A DNA stretch of 64,000 nt from a virus: positions 62,001-126,000 of IMG/VR virus record IMGVR_UViG_3300033146_003848, one strand, 5' to 3'. A program made the position numbers and the translations under genes. The notes beneath the pieces were generated by a model that saw nothing but the letters and a program-made list of their open reading frames with translations, made no database searches and had not been told where the DNA came from. Positions 16,221 to 24,837 of the stretch are shown here, piece by piece; positions within the stretch are counted from its first letter, which is position 1, and each line of letters opens with the position of its first letter.

Positions 16221-17276
16221 ATGATACCAAGTGAAATTTACAACAAATTAAATGAACATGTTATTGGTCAAGAACATGCTAAGAAAGTTTTATCGGTAGC
16301 AGTATATAATCACTATAAGAGAATTGACACAGAAGGACTCCAAGTTGATATTCAAAAGAGTAATGTGATGTTATTGGGTCCTACAGGAAGTGGGAAGACA
16401 TATTTGATTCAGACTCTTGCTAAAATGTTGGATGTACCATTAGCAATAGCCGATGCATCTTCATTAACACAAGCAGGATATGTTGGAGCAGATACTGAAA
16501 CTATTCTTAGAACGTTGGTAATCAATGCTGATGGAGATATAGTGAAAGCCCAACGAGGAATTATTTATATTGATGAGATTGATAAATTAGCCAAACGAGA
16601 TTTAGGGACCAGTTTGACTGCAAATCCATCATCAGAAGGAGTTCAACAAGCACTGTTGAAAATAGTTGAGGGAACCATTTGTGAAGTCCCAACTACAGGA
16701 CAACGGAAGAATCCTCACGGACAAACATTCCCAATTGACACAACTAATATTCTATTCATTGTTGGTGGAGCATTCATTGGAATGGAAGAGATGATTTCTG
16801 AAAATGGAAGTACATCTACAGTAGGATTCGGAGAGAATGTTGTGAAGATGAAAAGTGAAGATGTGAAAATATCAAAAACGTTAACTAGTCAAGATATCAT
16901 TCATTATGGTATGATACCTGAATTCGTTGGACGATTCCCAATTCACGCTGTTTTAAATGAATTGAGTGATGATGACATGAGAAGAATATTAGTTGAACCT
17001 AAGAATTCCATCATCAAACAATATCAAGAATTATTTAGAATTGATGGTGTCACTTTAACCTTCGATGATGAAAGTTTAGATAGTATAATTCAAAAAACAA
17101 AAGATGAAAAATTAGGAGCAAGAGGTCTTCGACGAACATTGGAGAGTGTAATGTTAGATATAATGTTTAATGCTCCGACTATGGAAAATTTAGATGGAAT
17201 TATTATTAATAAGAATGTTATCGAAAACGTAGAAGATCCTATTTATAAGTTTGTTGATGTTCAATGTGCATCTTAA
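16221..17276 (+). CDS. clpX: ClpX-like AAA+ unfoldase without zinc domain
   Basis: 351 residues covering the whole ClpX AAA+ module: Walker A GPTGSGKT (about 54), pore loop AGYVGADTE, Walker B IIYIDEIDKL (about 115), sensor-1 region LFIVGGAF, and sensor-2 GARGLRRTLE (about 295). The roughly 60-residue N-terminal Cys4 zinc-binding domain of bacterial ClpX is absent. The ClpP-docking IGF tripeptide corresponds to VGF in STVGFGEN, and the RKH pore loop reads RKN. It may dock on host ClpP with altered substrate choice or act alone as an unfoldase. Own promoter. Confidence 0.9.
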   Translation: MIPSEIYNKLNEHVIGQEHAKKVLSVAVYNHYKRIDTEGLQVDIQKSNVMLLGPTGSGKTYLIQTLAKMLDVPLAIADASSLTQAGYVGADTETILRTLVINADGDIVKAQRGIIYIDEIDKLAKRDLGTSLTANPSSEGVQQALLKIVEGTICEVPTTGQRKNPHGQTFPIDTTNILFIVGGAFIGMEEMISENGSTSTVGFGENVVKMKSEDVKISKTLTSQDIIHYGMIPEFVGRFPIHAVLNELSDDDMRRILVEPKNSIIKQYQELFRIDGVTLTFDDESLDSIIQKTKDEKLGARGLRRTLESVMLDIMFNAPTMENLDGIIINKNVIENVEDPIYKFVDVQCAS

Positions 17277-17353
17277 TGAGTTGTATTTTAATCGGATGTA
17301 ATGATATAGTGATTTTTAGTGAGAATTGATAGTGTCACATAGGAGAAACAAAA

Positions 17354-18169
17354 ATGGAAGTTATAAATGTAAGTTTACGAATGAGTAATGATACGCAGTT
17401 GGTTAAAATATATGAATGTGATCGACACCGAAATTGTTCATATTTTAAGAATGATACCTGTTGCAATATGAATCAAATGTCAAAATGTGAGTTTGGACAA
17501 GCAACTGTTGAATGGGGATTTAAAGAAGGGACTCCTGAATTTGAAGAATTTCGAGAAAAGTGGGAATATCATGCTGAATTTAATAAGTTAAATCCTGCTA
17601 ATGCTGTATTAGGATTAATAAATGATGATGTAATATTCCCATATCCATATGTAGTAATAAAAGACGATTATTCTATTGCGGGACCATCATTAGCATCTGA
17701 CTTAGTAGGAGTTATTCCGAAAAAAGTGTTTACTGTGGAGTATATTCGCACTCTTTGTGAATTTGTTCCTGAAAGCATATTAGGAGGAGCAATTATTAAA
17801 TATCAAAAAGACATTGTTCCACTTTTCCTTTTGAACTTGAGAACGTTGTTCCCAGACTTGTATGCACAATTTATCGATAAATATCCAACATATGCGATTC
17901 CAAATCAATTAATCGGGAGATTTGTATTGTTACACACATTATCTCCGTCAATTCTCGAATATCATTCTCCACAATTCCCATCATTAGATTCTTCATGGTA
18001 TTGGGACGGAACATGTTTGAAATATATGAGTGGTCATTTTGATAATCCTCTGATTGCAAAATCGAAAACTATTTTGGAGTTTAAATATATTCCATTTAAA
18101 TACGCAACAGTAGAAATTACAAATTTAAATGTGAATCAAATAGTTGAAACCACAGAGTTTGTGAAGTAA
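17354..18169 (+). CDS. unknown protein with N-terminal Cys cluster
   Basis: 271 residues. Five cysteines within 22-45 (ECDRHRNCSYF, DTCCNM, KCEFG) look like a zinc or iron-sulfur knuckle. The rest is mixed alpha/beta with many prolines (FPYPYVVIKDD, HSPQFPSLDSSWYW). ATAGGAGAAACAAAA precedes the start. I do not recognise the family. Confidence 0.7.
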   Translation: MEVINVSLRMSNDTQLVKIYECDRHRNCSYFKNDTCCNMNQMSKCEFGQATVEWGFKEGTPEFEEFREKWEYHAEFNKLNPANAVLGLINDDVIFPYPYVVIKDDYSIAGPSLASDLVGVIPKKVFTVEYIRTLCEFVPESILGGAIIKYQKDIVPLFLLNLRTLFPDLYAQFIDKYPTYAIPNQLIGRFVLLHTLSPSILEYHSPQFPSLDSSWYWDGTCLKYMSGHFDNPLIAKSKTILEFKYIPFKYATVEITNLNVNQIVETTEFVK

Positions 18170-18265
18170 ATTATATGTATATTGAAGAGTCAATTAATAC
18201 GAGATGTTAACTTTATATAACACTAAACTAGAATATGAAATGATACAATTGGAGGAGAATAAGAA

Positions 18266-18919
18266 ATGAGATATTTATTGGACGATGATGATTTTGATAT
18301 CAATACTTGGTTACAACAAGTTGTAGTGAGAGATTTTGGAATTTTTGCGGGAACTAGAGAATTATATGAGATGACTCATGATGAGTTACTATCGTATCTT
18401 CAAGGGGAGAGGACAAAAGATATTGAACGTAGACAAACTAAATTGAAACTGGTTAAAGATGAAGTTGATCGAATCAATATCAAGTCTAATGAGGATTGGG
18501 AAAAAGAATACAATGAAGAATTGACTGAGGATGAAACTCGTCGAGACGATCAAGTGAAGCGAAATACCATGTTAAAGGAAAGATATCATGAGAATATTCA
18601 AAAAATCACGACTGCAATTGAAACCGCTACTGATGATATGTCTTTAAAGATGCTATCGTCAGCAAAAGAACAACTTGAGGATGATGTATTGGCGATAAAG
18701 AGAGGTGAAGAGGGTCTTGAAGCACATAGGTTTAAAAATGTATTCCCTAATTGGGAGTATTACAAACAAAGTAATATTGATATTGCTAAGAATAACTTAG
18801 TGCGAGAAATTACCGAATCAACAAAACGATCTAATCAAAACGAATTAGATCAACATATCGAGTGGTATAAAAGATTCGTGAGGGATATGAATTCAACATT
18901 TGGTCAAAAAAATGATTGA
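18266..18919 (+). CDS. coiled-coil protein, unknown
   Basis: 217 residues, very charged, with a long helical coiled-coil stretch at about 45-150 and an acidic start (LLDDDDFDINTW). TTGGAGGAGAATAAGAA is a strong site. The 96-bp gap upstream shows no convincing promoter. Function unknown. Confidence 0.7.
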   Translation: MRYLLDDDDFDINTWLQQVVVRDFGIFAGTRELYEMTHDELLSYLQGERTKDIERRQTKLKLVKDEVDRINIKSNEDWEKEYNEELTEDETRRDDQVKRNTMLKERYHENIQKITTAIETATDDMSLKMLSSAKEQLEDDVLAIKRGEEGLEAHRFKNVFPNWEYYKQSNIDIAKNNLVREITESTKRSNQNELDQHIEWYKRFVRDMNSTFGQKND

Positions 18920-18942
18920 GGTTCTAAATTATCTGATATATT
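18914..18942 (+). promoter_or_regulatory. possible extended -10 promoter before 18974
   Basis: TATATT preceded by TGA, 17 bases after a weak GATTGA -35. Same core as the element before the radical SAM gene. Confidence 0.4.
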
Positions 18943-18973
18943 ATATTGTTATTAATTAATATTGGAGAGAGTT

Positions 18974-19480
18974 GTGGCTTTAAAAGTTATTGAGTGGTGT
19001 TATTCTACATTAAAGCGAAATTGGTTTATCGAAAAGTATTTGTTGAAAACTGAGTTTTCAAAGGCAATTACCATGAGTAAATATATTGAACAGATCGTTA
19101 TTCCTCGTATATTGACGGATTTTAAATTTAATGAACGACAATATGTTCGCAAAATGGATTTATTATTTCTTTCATTAAAACAATCGGCATTGAGAAGAGA
19201 AATTGAGAGTTCACTTCAGACCAATACAGATGTTATTTGTACAATTCAAGGGACTTGGATGAATCATTTTACTGAGAGGACCGATTGGAATTTAATCCCA
19301 ATGTTAGAGAAACTTTCAACGGCAATTCAAACATATGCACAAAACCTCACTCAGAATAATCTTATTGAGATTCAAGTGCTATGGTGGCTTACTCGAAGTC
19401 AATTGTTATATTCTAAAGAAGATATGGGTTGGATAGAGAATGTGATAATTCCATACTCAGCAAAATGGAGAAGTAAATGA
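18974..19480 (+). CDS. helical protein, GTG start, unknown
   Basis: 168 residues. GTG 18974 is chosen because GGAG lies exactly six bases upstream; the TTG at 18962 would include the ribosome-binding site in the coding frame. Helical and Trp-rich (WCYSTLKRNWF, GTWMNHFTERTDWN). First of three overlapping genes ending in an RNA ligase. Confidence 0.65.
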   Translation: MALKVIEWCYSTLKRNWFIEKYLLKTEFSKAITMSKYIEQIVIPRILTDFKFNERQYVRKMDLLFLSLKQSALRREIESSLQTNTDVICTIQGTWMNHFTERTDWNLIPMLEKLSTAIQTYAQNLTQNNLIEIQVLWWLTRSQLLYSKEDMGWIENVIIPYSAKWRSK

Positions 19481-19734
19481 AACAGAATGATGTGTTGTTT
19501 TCCAAGCGATTTAAAGGTGAAACTGAAATTATAGCATATTATCTAGTGGAAAATGTTATTGATGATTTTCGAGTAGAATGCTTTAGAATTAACTATGATA
19601 ATGGTGAATATGAAGTGAATCCTATTTTGTTTGAAAAACAAACTAAAAAGGTATTAATTTTAAATGAAGATATCATTGATAATTTACCGAAATTAAAAAA
19701 GGCGATTGATATATTTAACCGGAGAAGAAAATGA
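19477..19734 (+). CDS. small protein upstream of RNA ligase
   Basis: 85 residues, ATGA overlaps at both ends, so translation is coupled to the RNA ligase behind it. Mixed alpha/beta, basic C-terminus (DIFNRRRK). No family recognised. Position suggests a ligase accessory role. Confidence 0.65.
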   Translation: MKQNDVLFSKRFKGETEIIAYYLVENVIDDFRVECFRINYDNGEYEVNPILFEKQTKKVLILNEDIIDNLPKLKKAIDIFNRRRK

Positions 19735-20831
19735 AAAGGTTTATTAGGTTTGGAAAAATAGGACAATTAAGAGATGTTATTAGAAATTTTTCTAGTCACG
19801 TTCAGTATGTCGGAATAGAAAACGGTGAAGCGAAATATGATTCATCAATTAAATTGCCGACAGTGAAAATTATAGCATCTGAGAAGATTCATGGAACCAA
19901 TGCGGGAGTTTGCTTTAGTGCTCCGGATGGGTTTTGGATACAAAGTAGGAGGAATATTATAACTCCAGAGAAAGATAATCATTCTTGTGCATTGAATGCT
20001 ACACATAATCAAGAGACTTGGATGAATATCATTCAACATCAAGCCAAAGTGTATGATATTGATTTGAATGAGAATATCATATCTATATTTTTTGAGTGGT
20101 CAGGACAAGGAATACAAAAGAATTCAGCGTTAACTGGATTATCGAAACGCTCTATGATATTCCAACATTTCAAGGTCAGTCCTATTTTGGAGCAATCAAC
20201 TGAGGATGGAAATGATGAGAATTCAAGTTCATCATATTGGCTAGAAATAAAAGATTTCGATTCTAGTGCGAATGAAGTTGGTATTTATTCTATCATGGAT
20301 TTCCCAACATATTCTTTTGATATTGATTTTAGTAATCCAAAACTTAGTGTGAATTCAATGATTCAATTAGTTGAAGAAATTATTGAGCCTAATTCACCAG
20401 TCGGGAAACAATTTGATATTGAGAATAATGTAGGTGAAGGGATTGTTTGCACTTTTATGTGGGAAAACATTCTATATCGATTTAAAGTGAAAGGTGAAAA
20501 GCATTCTGCAACAAAAGTGAAGACTCTGACTCCTGTTGATGAAGAAAAGGAGCGAGTTAAAATCGAGTTTGCAAATCTAGTATGTAGTGCTTCACGATTA
20601 GAACAAGCCTGGGACGAATGTTTTCATGTGGGCCAAAGTGAAGAAATAGAGAATAAGAATAGAAAACATACTGGTTCATTTATTCGTCTAGTTATGAATG
20701 ATATTCTTGCTGAAGAAGTTGATATAATGATGGAGCGAAAACTTGAAGTGTCAGATATTAAAGAAAGTGTTGGAAACATTTCAAGGAAATGGTTTTTTGA
20801 ACAAATCGATGCTAATGTTGGACTAATATAA
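19731..20831 (+). CDS. T4 Rnl2-type RNA ligase
   Basis: 366 residues, nucleotidyltransferase superfamily. Motif I EKIHGTN with the adenylated Lys (about 52), motif Ia SRR, motif III IISIFFEW (about 118), motif IV GEGIVC (about 240) and motif V YRFKVKGE (about 252). Rnl2-type enzymes seal nicked double-stranded RNA from 3'-OH and 5'-phosphate ends using ATP. The C-terminal helical part (280-366) matches the extra domain of the family. Complements RtcB, which uses the other end chemistry. Confidence 0.9.
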   Translation: MKRFIRFGKIGQLRDVIRNFSSHVQYVGIENGEAKYDSSIKLPTVKIIASEKIHGTNAGVCFSAPDGFWIQSRRNIITPEKDNHSCALNATHNQETWMNIIQHQAKVYDIDLNENIISIFFEWSGQGIQKNSALTGLSKRSMIFQHFKVSPILEQSTEDGNDENSSSSYWLEIKDFDSSANEVGIYSIMDFPTYSFDIDFSNPKLSVNSMIQLVEEIIEPNSPVGKQFDIENNVGEGIVCTFMWENILYRFKVKGEKHSATKVKTLTPVDEEKERVKIEFANLVCSASRLEQAWDECFHVGQSEEIENKNRKHTGSFIRLVMNDILAEEVDIMMERKLEVSDIKESVGNISRKWFFEQIDANVGLI

Positions 20832-20832
20832 T

Positions 20833-20861
20833 TTGACTTAGAGTGATATTTATGTTATATT
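20833..20861 (+). promoter_or_regulatory. sigma-70 promoter for the GHKL ATPase
   Basis: TTGACT, 17-bp spacer, TATATT with upstream TGT. It starts two bases after the ligase stop. Predicted start near 20868 excludes the in-frame codon there as initiator. Confidence 0.85.
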
Positions 20862-20900
20862 ATTATTGTGAAAACAATAACTTTTATAGAGGAAATCAAA

Positions 20901-22049
20901 ATGGCAAGAATTGAATTAACATTGTCCCCAGATTACGTTAGTACGTGGGGAATTTCGGAAGCGTTGAGAGAATTGGAACAGAACATTATCGATAGAGCAA
21001 ATGAGGATTATTACGCCAAAAAGATACATATATTTGAGCCTGAAAATGAGAGACTGATTGTTGGTAATCAAAACACAACGATTCCAAAAAAGACATTGCT
21101 ACTGGGACAAACAACAAAACGAAATGATAGCAATAGTATTGGTACTTTCGGTGAAGGATATAAATTAGCGTTGTTGATTTTAAATAGATTGGGATTAAAA
21201 ACTAAGATATATAATGGTTCTGAATTGTGGGAGCCAAAAATTATCGAATCGAGGAAATTTGGTGGTAAATTATTAGTGATCGACACTTCTTTGCCAAATT
21301 ATGTGGATACTCCAAAAGACCTAATTTTTTACATTGAAGGTGTTACCAAAGAAATGTACGCGGACTTTAAAAATAAATGTCTATTTCATCAAGAGGTTGG
21401 ATCAGTTATTGATGTTGCAGGAACAGGACAAATACTTCTAAATCCTAAATTTGGTGGTAAATTGTTCGTTGAAGGCTTATTCATTTGTGATTCTAAAACA
21501 AAGTATGGATATAATTTCAAGTCTCATAAAATTCAATTGAATAGAGATAGAAGTCAAGTGGGAGATTTTGATCTTTCATATGAATCCTCTAGATTGTGGA
21601 TGCATCATAACGTAACTGCTGAAGATGAACTTAATAAAATTGATACTTTAGTTGTAGATATGATGAAGAGTGATAGTTTAGACATTCGATTTATTTCTTC
21701 ATTTGGAGGTTCTAATTTTAGACGAGTCTGTGAGTTAAAAATGAAAAAATTCAATGCCGATTTTAATCCAAATAGTGTTCCTGTGAAGACATCAGAAGAG
21801 GCCAAACATTTAAGAGAAATTTATGATAATGTTGATCCAATAATCGTTACTAGTAGCGATTATGAATACTATTCTTGTACTCCAACATATAAAGAGAGAT
21901 TGAAATCTTTGGGAGCCGATAATATGAAATTGGATAGTCCTCAATCGATATTAAAGACATTTAAATATAAATATCAAAATAATTTAGGATATAATGAACT
22001 TCAAGCATTAGATGAAATTATTGGTCAAGCATATTATTGGTCAAATTAA
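20901..22049 (+). CDS. GHKL-type (HSP90/MutL-fold) ATPase
   Basis: 382 residues. Residues about 16-30 (ISEALRELEQNIIDRANED) form the N-box with its Asn, and IGTFGEGYKLALLIL (about 80) is the glycine-rich lid of the Bergerat fold. After about 200 residues no known kinase or mismatch-repair module follows, so it is a stand-alone phage member. Such proteins are often linked to chaperone-like or defence functions, but none is proven here. ATG 20901 follows AGAGG. Confidence 0.7.
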   Translation: MARIELTLSPDYVSTWGISEALRELEQNIIDRANEDYYAKKIHIFEPENERLIVGNQNTTIPKKTLLLGQTTKRNDSNSIGTFGEGYKLALLILNRLGLKTKIYNGSELWEPKIIESRKFGGKLLVIDTSLPNYVDTPKDLIFYIEGVTKEMYADFKNKCLFHQEVGSVIDVAGTGQILLNPKFGGKLFVEGLFICDSKTKYGYNFKSHKIQLNRDRSQVGDFDLSYESSRLWMHHNVTAEDELNKIDTLVVDMMKSDSLDIRFISSFGGSNFRRVCELKMKKFNADFNPNSVPVKTSEEAKHLREIYDNVDPIIVTSSDYEYYSCTPTYKERLKSLGADNMKLDSPQSILKTFKYKYQNNLGYNELQALDEIIGQAYYWSN

Positions 22050-22059
22050 ATATTTTAAA

Positions 22060-22197
22060 ATGTCGATTGCATGCTCAAGTGAGCCTAGATTATCTCGAAC
22101 GTTTGATGTGAGATTGAAAGAAAATTCGATTCCCGTCAAAACAATGAAGCAAATAAACGAGTTCTGTCCGTTTTTAGGACAGAACGCAAACAAATAG
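22060..22197 (+). CDS. 45-residue protein, tentative
   Basis: Frame MSIACSSEPRLSRTFD... ending ...FCPFLGQNANK. Protein-like, three cysteines, but no clear ribosome-binding site. A perfect 9-bp stem (22161-22185) lies inside its 3' half. It could be the end of the GHKL transcript rather than a gene. Confidence 0.35.
   Translation: MSIACSSEPRLSRTFDVRLKENSIPVKTMKQINEFCPFLGQNANK
22161..22185 (+). terminator. hairpin after the GHKL ATPase, no U-tract
   Basis: GTTCTGTCC, 7-base loop, GGACAGAAC. Stable, but followed by GCAAACAAA rather than T residues, so it is either a processing or stabilising hairpin or a weak terminator. Confidence 0.35.
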
Positions 22198-22207
22198 AGG
22201 AGACAAA

Positions 22208-22681
22208 ATGGAGATAAAAGTTTTAAGAGTCAATGATAATAGTGACTCAACTATCGGTCTATTTTATATAGATGATGTATTTCAATGTTTTACTATTGAA
22301 GATGAGGGTAGAACTGAGAAAGTGAGCGGTCAGACTAGAATCTGGTCAGGTACATATGAAATAGGACTTCGAAGAGTTGGTGGGTTTCATGAGCGATACT
22401 TGAAAAAATTCCCTGATATGCACGAGGGAATGTTGGAAGTTTTAGATGTTGAGGGCTTTGAATATATTTTGATACATATAGGCAACGAAGAAGATGATAC
22501 AGATGGTTGTTTATTAGTAGGAACAAGTTGCACGTCTAATTTAGATAATAGAGGATTTATAGGTCATTCAACTAATGCATATAAACAGATTTATCCTCAA
22601 ATACTTCAAGCATTAAAGAATGATGAAGAGGTAACAATCACATATATTAATCCCAATTTCATAGAGAATATCAATGAGTGA
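22208..22681 (+). CDS. DUF5675 family protein
   Basis: 157 residues. The core GQTRIWSGTYEIGLRRVGG, FPDMHEG, then LIHIGNEEDDTDGCLLVG follows the DUF5675 pattern (IH-x-GN-x-DT-x-GC), which has a conserved His/Asp/Cys set suggestive of catalysis. Family function is not established, and proximity to wall-active enzymes has been noted in other phages. AGAGGAGACAAA precedes the start. Confidence 0.7.
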   Translation: MEIKVLRVNDNSDSTIGLFYIDDVFQCFTIEDEGRTEKVSGQTRIWSGTYEIGLRRVGGFHERYLKKFPDMHEGMLEVLDVEGFEYILIHIGNEEDDTDGCLLVGTSCTSNLDNRGFIGHSTNAYKQIYPQILQALKNDEEVTITYINPNFIENINE

Positions 22682-23231
22682 TATATCAAAAGACATATCA
22701 TTTCAAGGGAGATTCACTTTTGAATATGGTCTTATAGAAGTTAAAGATAATCGAACGTTATTACTGGTGTCTAATAATATTGAACCCTTCAAATATTTAT
22801 TTTCGAGAAAGGAGTTGGCAGGTAAATTATATCAAAATGTTGGATTTATTCCAGGATCAACATTACATTTTGATGCAGATAAAATCATTTGGATGTTGTT
22901 ATCGAAAGACGATAATATTGAGTTCAATATTAACGATAAAGATACCTTTAATTCGTTACATGCAATAGAGAAGCAATTGATACAATCAGGAGACACTGAT
23001 GAGTTTCAACTGCGAACGTTTGTTCCACAAGTCAAGGGAATATTTTCATCTAAAGACAAGAATGAGCCTGAGAAGAGTTTATTGGAACCTACTAAAAAGG
23101 AAGTGTTTCTGATGAGTAGTTTGTCCGTAAGAAGTGAAAAGTATATTACTGGTTCACATATGATAGAAATATTGGATGATGAATTTATGACAACATATTC
23201 ATCATTTCCAAAGGAAATGATTTTAATTTAA
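22674..23231 (+). CDS. unknown protein downstream of DUF5675
   Basis: 185 residues, eight-base overlap with the DUF5675 gene. Mixed alpha/beta with a long acidic-basic middle (FSSKDKNEPEKSLLEP). No motif recognised. Probably co-translated. Confidence 0.65.
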   Translation: MSDISKDISFQGRFTFEYGLIEVKDNRTLLLVSNNIEPFKYLFSRKELAGKLYQNVGFIPGSTLHFDADKIIWMLLSKDDNIEFNINDKDTFNSLHAIEKQLIQSGDTDEFQLRTFVPQVKGIFSSKDKNEPEKSLLEPTKKEVFLMSSLSVRSEKYITGSHMIEILDDEFMTTYSSFPKEMILI

Positions 23232-23241
23232 GGAGGAAGAT

Positions 23242-23661
23242 ATGAAATGTAAAGTTTGCGGTATTGAAAATGGAACTAGAAGTGTTTGTGAGAGTTGTGG
23301 AGCCAAATTGGAAGAGTTTGTGCTTGAGGATGGAATTCGAAAGAATCATCTTCGTAAATTGGTTAGAGATAAGATGCCATTGGTATATAAACATCAGTTG
23401 AAGAAGTTTGATGGACATAAAGTTGAAGATCCTAAACAATTGCGAATGTTAATAATGGAGAACATTCAAGAAGAGATAGATAAACTCAAAAAGGGAGAAT
23501 CTGAAGTATTTGCTATGGTAGAGATTATTGACTTAGTGTTAGCGTTAGGAGGAACTTCTAAGTTAGCCTTTGAGGATATTTTCCAAAAGAGGAAGGAGAC
23601 AATCGACAAGTATGGTTCGTTTGCTAATTCTTGTTATATTAAGTGGGTAGAAGAAAAGTAA
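23242..23661 (+). CDS. zinc ribbon fused to MazG-like NTP pyrophosphatase
   Basis: 139 residues. Residues 1-22 hold a rubredoxin-like ribbon (MKCKVCGI, CESCGAKLEE). From about 38, KLVRDKMPLVYKHQ, then NIQEEIDKLKKGE and EIIDLVLALGG follow the MazG/PRA-PH all-alpha pyrophosphatase pattern with its EExE metal site. Such enzymes remove non-canonical or excess NTPs, and phage copies can deplete alarmones or clear damaged nucleotides. The ribbon fusion is unusual. AAGGAGGAAGAT is a very strong site. Confidence 0.7.
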   Translation: MKCKVCGIENGTRSVCESCGAKLEEFVLEDGIRKNHLRKLVRDKMPLVYKHQLKKFDGHKVEDPKQLRMLIMENIQEEIDKLKKGESEVFAMVEIIDLVLALGGTSKLAFEDIFQKRKETIDKYGSFANSCYIKWVEEK

Positions 23662-23667
23662 TTTAAG

Positions 23668-23696
23668 TTGACTTGGTTGATAAATTATGATATAGT
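23668..23696 (+). promoter_or_regulatory. sigma-70 promoter for the phosphatase operon
   Basis: TTGACT, 17-bp spacer, TATAGT with upstream TGA. Predicted start near 23703 rules out TTG 23700 as initiator. Confidence 0.8.
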
Positions 23697-23729
23697 GTAT
23701 TGAAAGTTATTAATTATTTGAGAGATATT

Positions 23730-24260
23730 ATGAATATTCAAGTTTGGTCGAGAGCAAAAATGAATTTCTTGATTGATAGGAAAATTGCATTGCCATTTCA
23801 TAAGAATGAACCATATGTGATTGTTTCAATATGTGGAGTTTATGATGCAGTATATGGATTAGATTCGTTGTCTGCAACAGGGATTCTAGAATTAAAATTT
23901 GCCGATATGACTCGTGAGTATTGGGAAAAACATCAATCAACATTACATCCAGATAGCATGTTTAATGAAACTCATGCTATTAAATTGTTAGACTTTATTT
24001 ATAAAAATAAAGATGTGGAAAATTGGATAATACATTGTGATGCTGGACTTAGTCGTTCGGGAGCAGTTGCTAGTTGGATAGCCAATCATTTTGGAATATC
24101 ATTCCAAGAGTTGCAAGATCAACAGGATCATAAAATTTATCCGAATTCGATCGTCTTAGATGTTATGAATGAAGTTTCAGGTAAAACTAAAGATGCTCAA
24201 AAATTATATGATGATTTATTTAATAATTCCCAGAGCAGAAGAGGTATAAAATATGACTAA
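23730..24260 (+). CDS. protein tyrosine/dual-specificity phosphatase
   Basis: 176 residues. WIIHCDAGLSRSGAVASW (about 98-115) carries the HCx5RS phosphatase loop with the nucleophilic Cys and the Arg, and ELKFADM may supply the general-acid loop Asp. Small phage members could act on phosphoproteins, RNA 5' ends or nucleotide signals. The neighbours (Nudix, MazG-like, CYTH) favour a phosphate-handling theme. ATG 23730 follows TTTGAGAG. Confidence 0.8.
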   Translation: MNIQVWSRAKMNFLIDRKIALPFHKNEPYVIVSICGVYDAVYGLDSLSATGILELKFADMTREYWEKHQSTLHPDSMFNETHAIKLLDFIYKNKDVENWIIHCDAGLSRSGAVASWIANHFGISFQELQDQQDHKIYPNSIVLDVMNEVSGKTKDAQKLYDDLFNNSQSRRGIKYD

Positions 24261-24837
24261 TATTAATAATTTAATTGAACAACAACGACACCAAGAATTA
24301 GAAAAATTTGAGGAAGAATATGTGTGGTTAAAGGAGGAATATAGTAGAGTTAGGGCTACTATGAATAATATGATAACTATTTCGATGAACAATTTAATTA
24401 ATTCTACTATCCCATTTATTTTAGTGGGAGTATTATTAATTGTTGCCATTTTTGCGATAGATTTTTCAAGCATAGTGTCTCATTCAAATCAAATCATTAA
24501 ATGGAGTATGATTGGGGGATTAGGAGCCTTCATTATAGTATTCTTAACTTCGGCTCACATTATTTATTTGAAATGGTCACTTATAGAAAAGACACTTGAG
24601 AGTATGTATTTATTAGATAATATATCTCTTCAAGAGGTTATAGATAAAACTGAATTGTCAATTATAGAATCCCGAGGAGTTCTGTTAGAAACTTACAGGA
24701 ATTGGCTTCAACATTGGGAACAAATTGGGAAGATTATCATTATGACTCCAGTTTCAGATTCAGTTTTTGAACTTACATTTAAATTTGGATGGGTTAAAAT
24801 ATTATTATTAATGATTCAGCGAGAAAAAGTCAAATGA
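24253..24837 (+). CDS. two-TM membrane protein
   Basis: 194 residues: a charged N-terminal coiled coil (about 5-38), two TM segments at about 50-68 and 82-104, then a helical tail (120-165) and a hydrophobic end. Overlaps the phosphatase by eight bases and the Nudix gene by four. Unknown role. Confidence 0.7.
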   Translation: MTNINNLIEQQRHQELEKFEEEYVWLKEEYSRVRATMNNMITISMNNLINSTIPFILVGVLLIVAIFAIDFSSIVSHSNQIIKWSMIGGLGAFIIVFLTSAHIIYLKWSLIEKTLESMYLLDNISLQEVIDKTELSIIESRGVLLETYRNWLQHWEQIGKIIIMTPVSDSVFELTFKFGWVKILLLMIQREKVK

